Shown piece by piece: positions 59,975 through 64,000 of a stretch of DNA of 64,000 nucleotides (position 1 is its first letter; each line of letters starts with the position of its first letter). Source of the stretch: Stictocephala bisonia (lineage: Eukaryota > Arthropoda > Insecta > Hemiptera > Membracidae); assembly GCA_035578905.1 (NCBI GenBank), contig JAQJVL010000519.1:552438-616437 (forward strand), read 5' to 3'. A program made the translations under genes and the position numbers. The notes beneath the pieces were generated by a model. The model searched no databases and was not told the DNA's origin. It worked only from the letters and a program-made list of their open reading frames with translations.

Positions 59975-60200
59975 GTTTATTTTATTTTTTATAAAGGAGA
60001 AGCCAACCTTCTTTTACCTTACTCTTCCCATTCCTCATAGACTATTGATCTGTGCGAGGAATTTAATCAGACAGAGTAAGGGGGCGAACCAGTACAGTAG
60101 AAGGTGAATATTACTGATAAATCTTTTGGTCTAGGCCGGATTCGAACCAGCACTACCTCTAACCCAAGCTCAAAGTCCTGATGCCTTAGACCTTAACATA
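59975..60200 (-). mobile_element. SINE with tRNA-Leu-like head
   Basis: The minus strand reads GGTCTAAGGCATCAGGACTT ... GGTTAGAGGTAGTGCT, then GGTTCGAATCCGG. GGTCTAAGGC is the D-loop/A-box region typical of tRNA-Leu and GGTTCGAATCC is a perfect B box. The T-arm GCTGG/CCGGC pairs perfectly, but the acceptor stem and part of the D arm are absent, so it is not a tRNA gene. A unique body (GTAATATTCACCTTCTACTG ... GGTTGGCTTCTCC) and an A/T-rich tail follow to about 59975. Confidence 0.78.
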
Positions 60201-60294
60201 AAATACAATAGTTTCCCCCATTTTATATGTGTATATATAGTGTTTAAGTATGTATGTAATTCTTTTTAGCTTTATCCTTTATTATTATTACTCA

Positions 60295-60430
60295 TCATTA
60301 AGACGTTGATAGTTATGGGCGAATGAGTGTAGATGAACGAGTTCATTCATTGTTACTAAGGTCGTCTGTTCCTTAGAAAGAGGTATTTATTAATAGGCCA
60401 ATACGGCAACTAATATCTTACCATTTCCAT
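60295..60430 (-). mobile_element. SINE tail fragment of the 41-kb/46-kb family
   Basis: On the minus strand: TGGCCTATTAATAAATACCT, CTTTCTAAGGAACAGACGAC, CTTAGTAACAATGA, then TCATCTACACTCATTCGCCC. This matches the 3' half of the SINEs at 41.3 and 46.8 kb with many differences. It is an older copy lacking its head. Confidence 0.65.
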
Positions 60431-60439
60431 TTGCTGTTC

Positions 60440-61070
60440 CCAACTTATAATTCCAGTAGTTGCATCTTTCACACATGCGAAAGAGCGGCTCAATACATTC
60501 CTTTTAAAGAAGGATCATTCCATCAATGAAGGTCGAATGGTCTGATACCAGTAACTTTGTCAAACATAACCCAAGTTAACGGCCAATTGGTTTTTAGGAA
60601 AAAAAAATCGTTTGGGATTAACTGGGAAGCTAGTGGAAGAGGTGATTTTCTAGATTTAAGTTGTGTGATATCTTGCAAAATGGGGAAGATTTGGAGTAGA
60701 TAAGATCTTTTTTTAATTCTTTAAGAAGTGCCCAGCACTGAAACTGACTGGAAGCCATAGTAGAGGGATTGTAATAAGGTGATAAGGGACTGCTGATAGC
60801 TCTTATCACCCTATTAAATTGTACAGTATATCAACCAGCCAAATGGGAGCATAATATTCAGCAGTAGAGTAAACCAGTGTAGTACCAGGACTTCTGCGTT
60901 TGACCCCACGATGATCCTGCAAGTTCCTGCACAATGTTAGTTCTGGTTCTCACTTTAGCTCCTGTTTACTGTAGTTTACTTTTACAATGGGAGATCGATC
61001 TAAACTGACTCCCAAGTACTGTACATGCTCATTGTGTTTCAGCCTAACACCATAGAAAAAAATTTCATTT
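60440..61070 (-). pseudogene. Decayed LINE ORF2 C-terminal relic
   Basis: From 61070 on the minus strand: EIFFYGVRLKHNEHVQYLGV then SLDRSPIV, and later TTLVYSTAEYYAPIWL. Near 60590-60480 weak continuation. QYLGV.LDR and YS.AEY.APIW are typical of Jockey/CR1-like ORF2 after the polymerase core. It has many stops and frameshifts. Confidence 0.6.
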
Positions 61071-62766
61071 TTGATTAGCTTCTGTCTCTTTAAGATTGGA
61101 CTTAAGCTTTCAGGTTCTAAAATAATTATGGAGGGTGGTTAGATCAAGTGTGGTTTTCGGTTTTTGAACAAAACAATCGATCCTTATAAGGGCTAGCAAA
61201 GTTATAAAGATGTAAGTTCTTTTTTTCTTAGCTCAGACACAAGGGAAAATATGCTAGACCTAAATTCTGCAATTAAGATAATGGAACTGTTGAAAAATGA
61301 AACCATCTTCATTCATTTAATAAAATTTACTTTACAAATAATCCTAACACAATTGTCAATCAATAACAAGCCTTTACTAATATAACACTTCACAAAAATA
61401 AACTATAGTATTTACATTCTTCAAAGTAACATTTCAAACAAAACATTGACAACATATTTAATATCAATATATATCTATGGTACCTTTTCAAAATAAATAT
61501 TCAAATACAAACTGAATATCGAAATGACTCTTCAATGAGACATAAGTTTGAAATAAAACAGAAATACAGCATTAAAATGGTTCATCTAATATATGTTCAA
61601 GATATGGGTTTTTGCATTTCATTTTGGTACCCATGGTATTAAGACAATATCGGTAAAATTATAGATTTTTAAGTAGTCTTAAAACAAAACTTACTTTACA
61701 AGTTATATGTTGAGTTTAATTGAAGAGTAGTAGTATTAGAGTATCAATACTATGAAAAGTAAAGTTTATGCACACAATAGTGCTTGAATTTGTATTTAAT
61801 GGACTTATCTTCTCAGTAAGTTTCCTGATGCCTTATCTCTTCCATCAATCAATTCTTGGACAAAATCATCTAATCTAACCTTAAACAAGTCCAATTGATA
61901 ATCCCATTTAGGAGTACCAAAGTAAAAATTGTAATTATTAAAAAATATATCTTCATAGCATAAAAATAATCAGTAAAACAATTACATCAAGAGATATTGA
62001 AATCAAAGCATATTGCTAGATAAATGGATGAGGACAGATGTATAGACATCCTAAAATAAAGTTGTTACATTACATTAAAAATCATCAGTACAACAAATAA
62101 TTTAAACTAGATAATATTAAAAGTTGCAACAAACAAGATCCATTTTTTACTTCAACATTTTAAAACGATTTTATGTTACTTAATTGGTTTATCCACAAAT
62201 TATATATATAAATATCTCTCTAAGGAGAACAGACCTTATGGCGAACAATCAGCCTGTTTTGTTTAGGTTTATTAAGTCGCCGAGAAAGAGCTCTGCTTTG
62301 AGTAAAGGCAGTGTGAGAGAGAGACAGAGAAAGTCAACATACGATGCGAAAGACAGATAATCGATAGATAAGCTCTCTCTCACACACACTGACTTGAAGA
62401 AAAAGACAATCTACCAGCCACTTAACAAACTAGCTCTAAGCGAGGATGAATGTTTAACAATGGGTCTACACTTCTGAGAGAGATTTGTATTCATTGGTAA
62501 CCGAAATCAAGAGTATGTGTGCAAAAGTTAGTTAATGGACTCATTGGTTGGCATTAAAATGCCATTGGTAATTAGTTTATGATTGTTTAGATCATACACT
62601 TTTTTTCTCCTGTATAAATTTAATTTTAGTTCACGAAATATGATATCTATGTTTTATCCATTCAAAAACTGTTCCATCAATGGGAAATTCTTTATCACCA
62701 CCAATGCATTATTGACTTATTGTTGAGTGACTTCTATGACTTGCGTAACCGGCAGAGAATGCTTGG
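61071..62766. other. Intergenic DNA, nothing but minor repeats
   Basis: AT-rich. 61790-61845 carries the SINE-head-like block TTAATGGACTTATCTTCTCA. GTGTGAGAGAGAG (62310) and CTCTCTCTCACACAC (62374-62388) form a long-loop inverted repeat. No gene recognised. Confidence 0.45.
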
Positions 62767-63195
62767 TAGGGATGGCCCGAAACAACATTAGGTTTTTGAC
62801 ATTACTTTACTTCATGCAACTGATGTGCTTCGAATCTAATTTGTAAAACCCAATAATGTCTCGCATTAGGTGGTAACTAGCAACAGCTGAGTAAACCAAC
62901 TGAATTGTCCACATTCACACACAACCACTACCTGGTTAATGTTTGTTCTGATGTCGATGTGAGTTGTAAAAAATCTGGTATCCAAACTGGTCAAACTGTT
63001 TCAGGGACTGCATCAGGCACTACATCCATTCACATCAGTCAGGAAACATCAGGTTACTTCGCAACAGTTGCATCTCCACTCACAACAGGCAGGTCAAAAC
63101 CAAATGTCGCACATTAGTTTTATTTAAATGATGTGGAACGGCAACTGATGTGGACACATCAGTTTTGCAGAAACAACTAAAATGGCACATCCCTA
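62767..63195. mobile_element. hAT MITE with perfect 8-bp target duplication
   Basis: The element begins TAGGGATGGCCCG and ends GGCACATCCCTA, short imperfect inverted ends. ATGCTTGG flanks it on both sides without a mismatch (62759-62766 and 63196-63203). It is 429 bp long. A 70-codon frame inside (62905-63117) has no recognised motif. The perfect duplication shows a comparatively recent insertion. Confidence 0.88.
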
Positions 63196-64000
63196 ATGCT
63201 TGGTCAGTAAAGCTCCCAGACCAAATACTTGCTTCAAAATGGCAGGAAATATTTTAAATATTCAAAATGCCATATTAGAAAACTAGTCCACAGAAATAAA
63301 AATTGTCTCAATCTGCAAAGTTGATTATGTTAATATGTAAAATATACATACACATAACTTTGAATAGTTAAATATTACAGTTTGTTTTATTACTAATCTC
63401 GATTGGAGGTTGAAAAAATATCCCTCATATTTTAGCTATATGGGTTAATCCAAAAATTTTAGAGCAATAGCCAACATGTTTATGAAGGAAACTTCAAGTA
63501 GGTGCAACTTTTGATAGTTTTAAGAAAGCATAATTACTTTATGACCATATATAATACTATATTTTAATACTAACAATTAAAGTTTTCAGTTTACATCTTA
63601 ATATGAAATAAAAAAATAATTGTCATAAAACATTTGTTATCGTACAATAAATCTTATATTTATGTAAATAAAGGCAATTGGGTATAGTTAAAGCTTTTTA
63701 CAATATACAATAACAAAGAAAAAAGCTTTTATGATAATGCAAAGTGGAAATTCTTACAGGTAAAATTATAAATTAGACCGAGCTTTATCAAACACCACTC
63801 CCTGCAATTGATGTGAAGCCTAGTTACAACAGTTCAACACATTTGAACTGAACAAATTATTAAATATTGGTGTTTAAAGCAGAGCTACTGTAGTTAGTTC
63901 TTAGTAAATTATGCTAGAATAATTATAAATAAATATAGCCTGATTTAACATAACTCCTTTAAATGTAAAACATTATGATGCACTGTGTTATATTATGTTG
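63196..64000. other. Intergenic DNA, nothing recognised
   Basis: AT-rich, no motif recognised to the window end. Confidence 0.4.

Noticed and set aside
60126..60192. Possible tRNA-Leu gene on the minus strand
   Set aside because: The D arm and 5' acceptor strand are missing, and it is followed by a SINE body and tail, so it is a tRNA-derived SINE head.
62905..63117. 70-residue serine/threonine-rich frame
   Set aside because: Lies wholly inside the hAT MITE and has no recognised motif.

Overview
This is AT-rich eukaryotic DNA from an insect. The evidence is two intron-split metazoan genes with insect-like protein sequence, long introns full of degraded transposons, and insect-type repeats (mariner, piggyBac, Helitron, Jockey/CR1-like LINEs, tRNA-derived SINEs). 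A hemipteran such as a leafhopper is a guess from the style of the repeats and is not shown by the sequence. There is no operon logic, no CRISPR and no bacterial feature.

Two host genes can be read. (1) The 3' half of an adenylate kinase 2 gene lies on the + strand: three exons at 11070-11237, 12375-12489 and 15191-15306, giving the last 132 residues with the LID domain and C-terminus. The P-loop exons were not found and probably lie left of position 1. (2) A complete Frizzled receptor of the Frizzled-4 type lies on the - strand, with five coding exons between 53936 and 24108, joining in frame to 531 residues. It has a ten-cysteine Wnt-binding domain, seven membrane segments and a C-terminal ETLV PDZ ligand. 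The two genes are convergent, about 8.6 kb apart stop to stop. The join of exons 4 and 5 needs a GC-AG intron of 14 kb. The receptor's Dishevelled-facing parts (third intracellular loop and KTxxxW motif) look reduced.

Layout: 0.1-9.9 kb, intergenic or AK2 intron with a hAT-like element, two pogo/Tigger-like MITEs and four LINE relics; 11-15.5 kb, AK2 exons, with a LINE relic and a foldback mariner in the last intron; 15.7-23.5 kb, a decayed LINE, a textbook small Helitron and a piggyBac relic; 24.1-53.9 kb, fz4, whose introns hold five different minisatellite arrays, nested foldback elements, a mariner fragment, SINEs and Helitrons; 54-64 kb, upstream of fz4, with a Helitron that has grown its own minisatellite, a 168-bp higher-order satellite, two MITE families, SINEs, a LINE relic and a hAT MITE with perfect target-site duplications.

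I found no undescribed gene system. The most unusual things are the Frizzled protein (signalling motifs changed but ligand-binding and PDZ ends kept), its GC-AG splice site, and the concentration of young tandem arrays and foldback DNA inside and just upstream of this one gene. Exon boundaries come from reading splice sites and protein continuity by eye; no alignment program was run.
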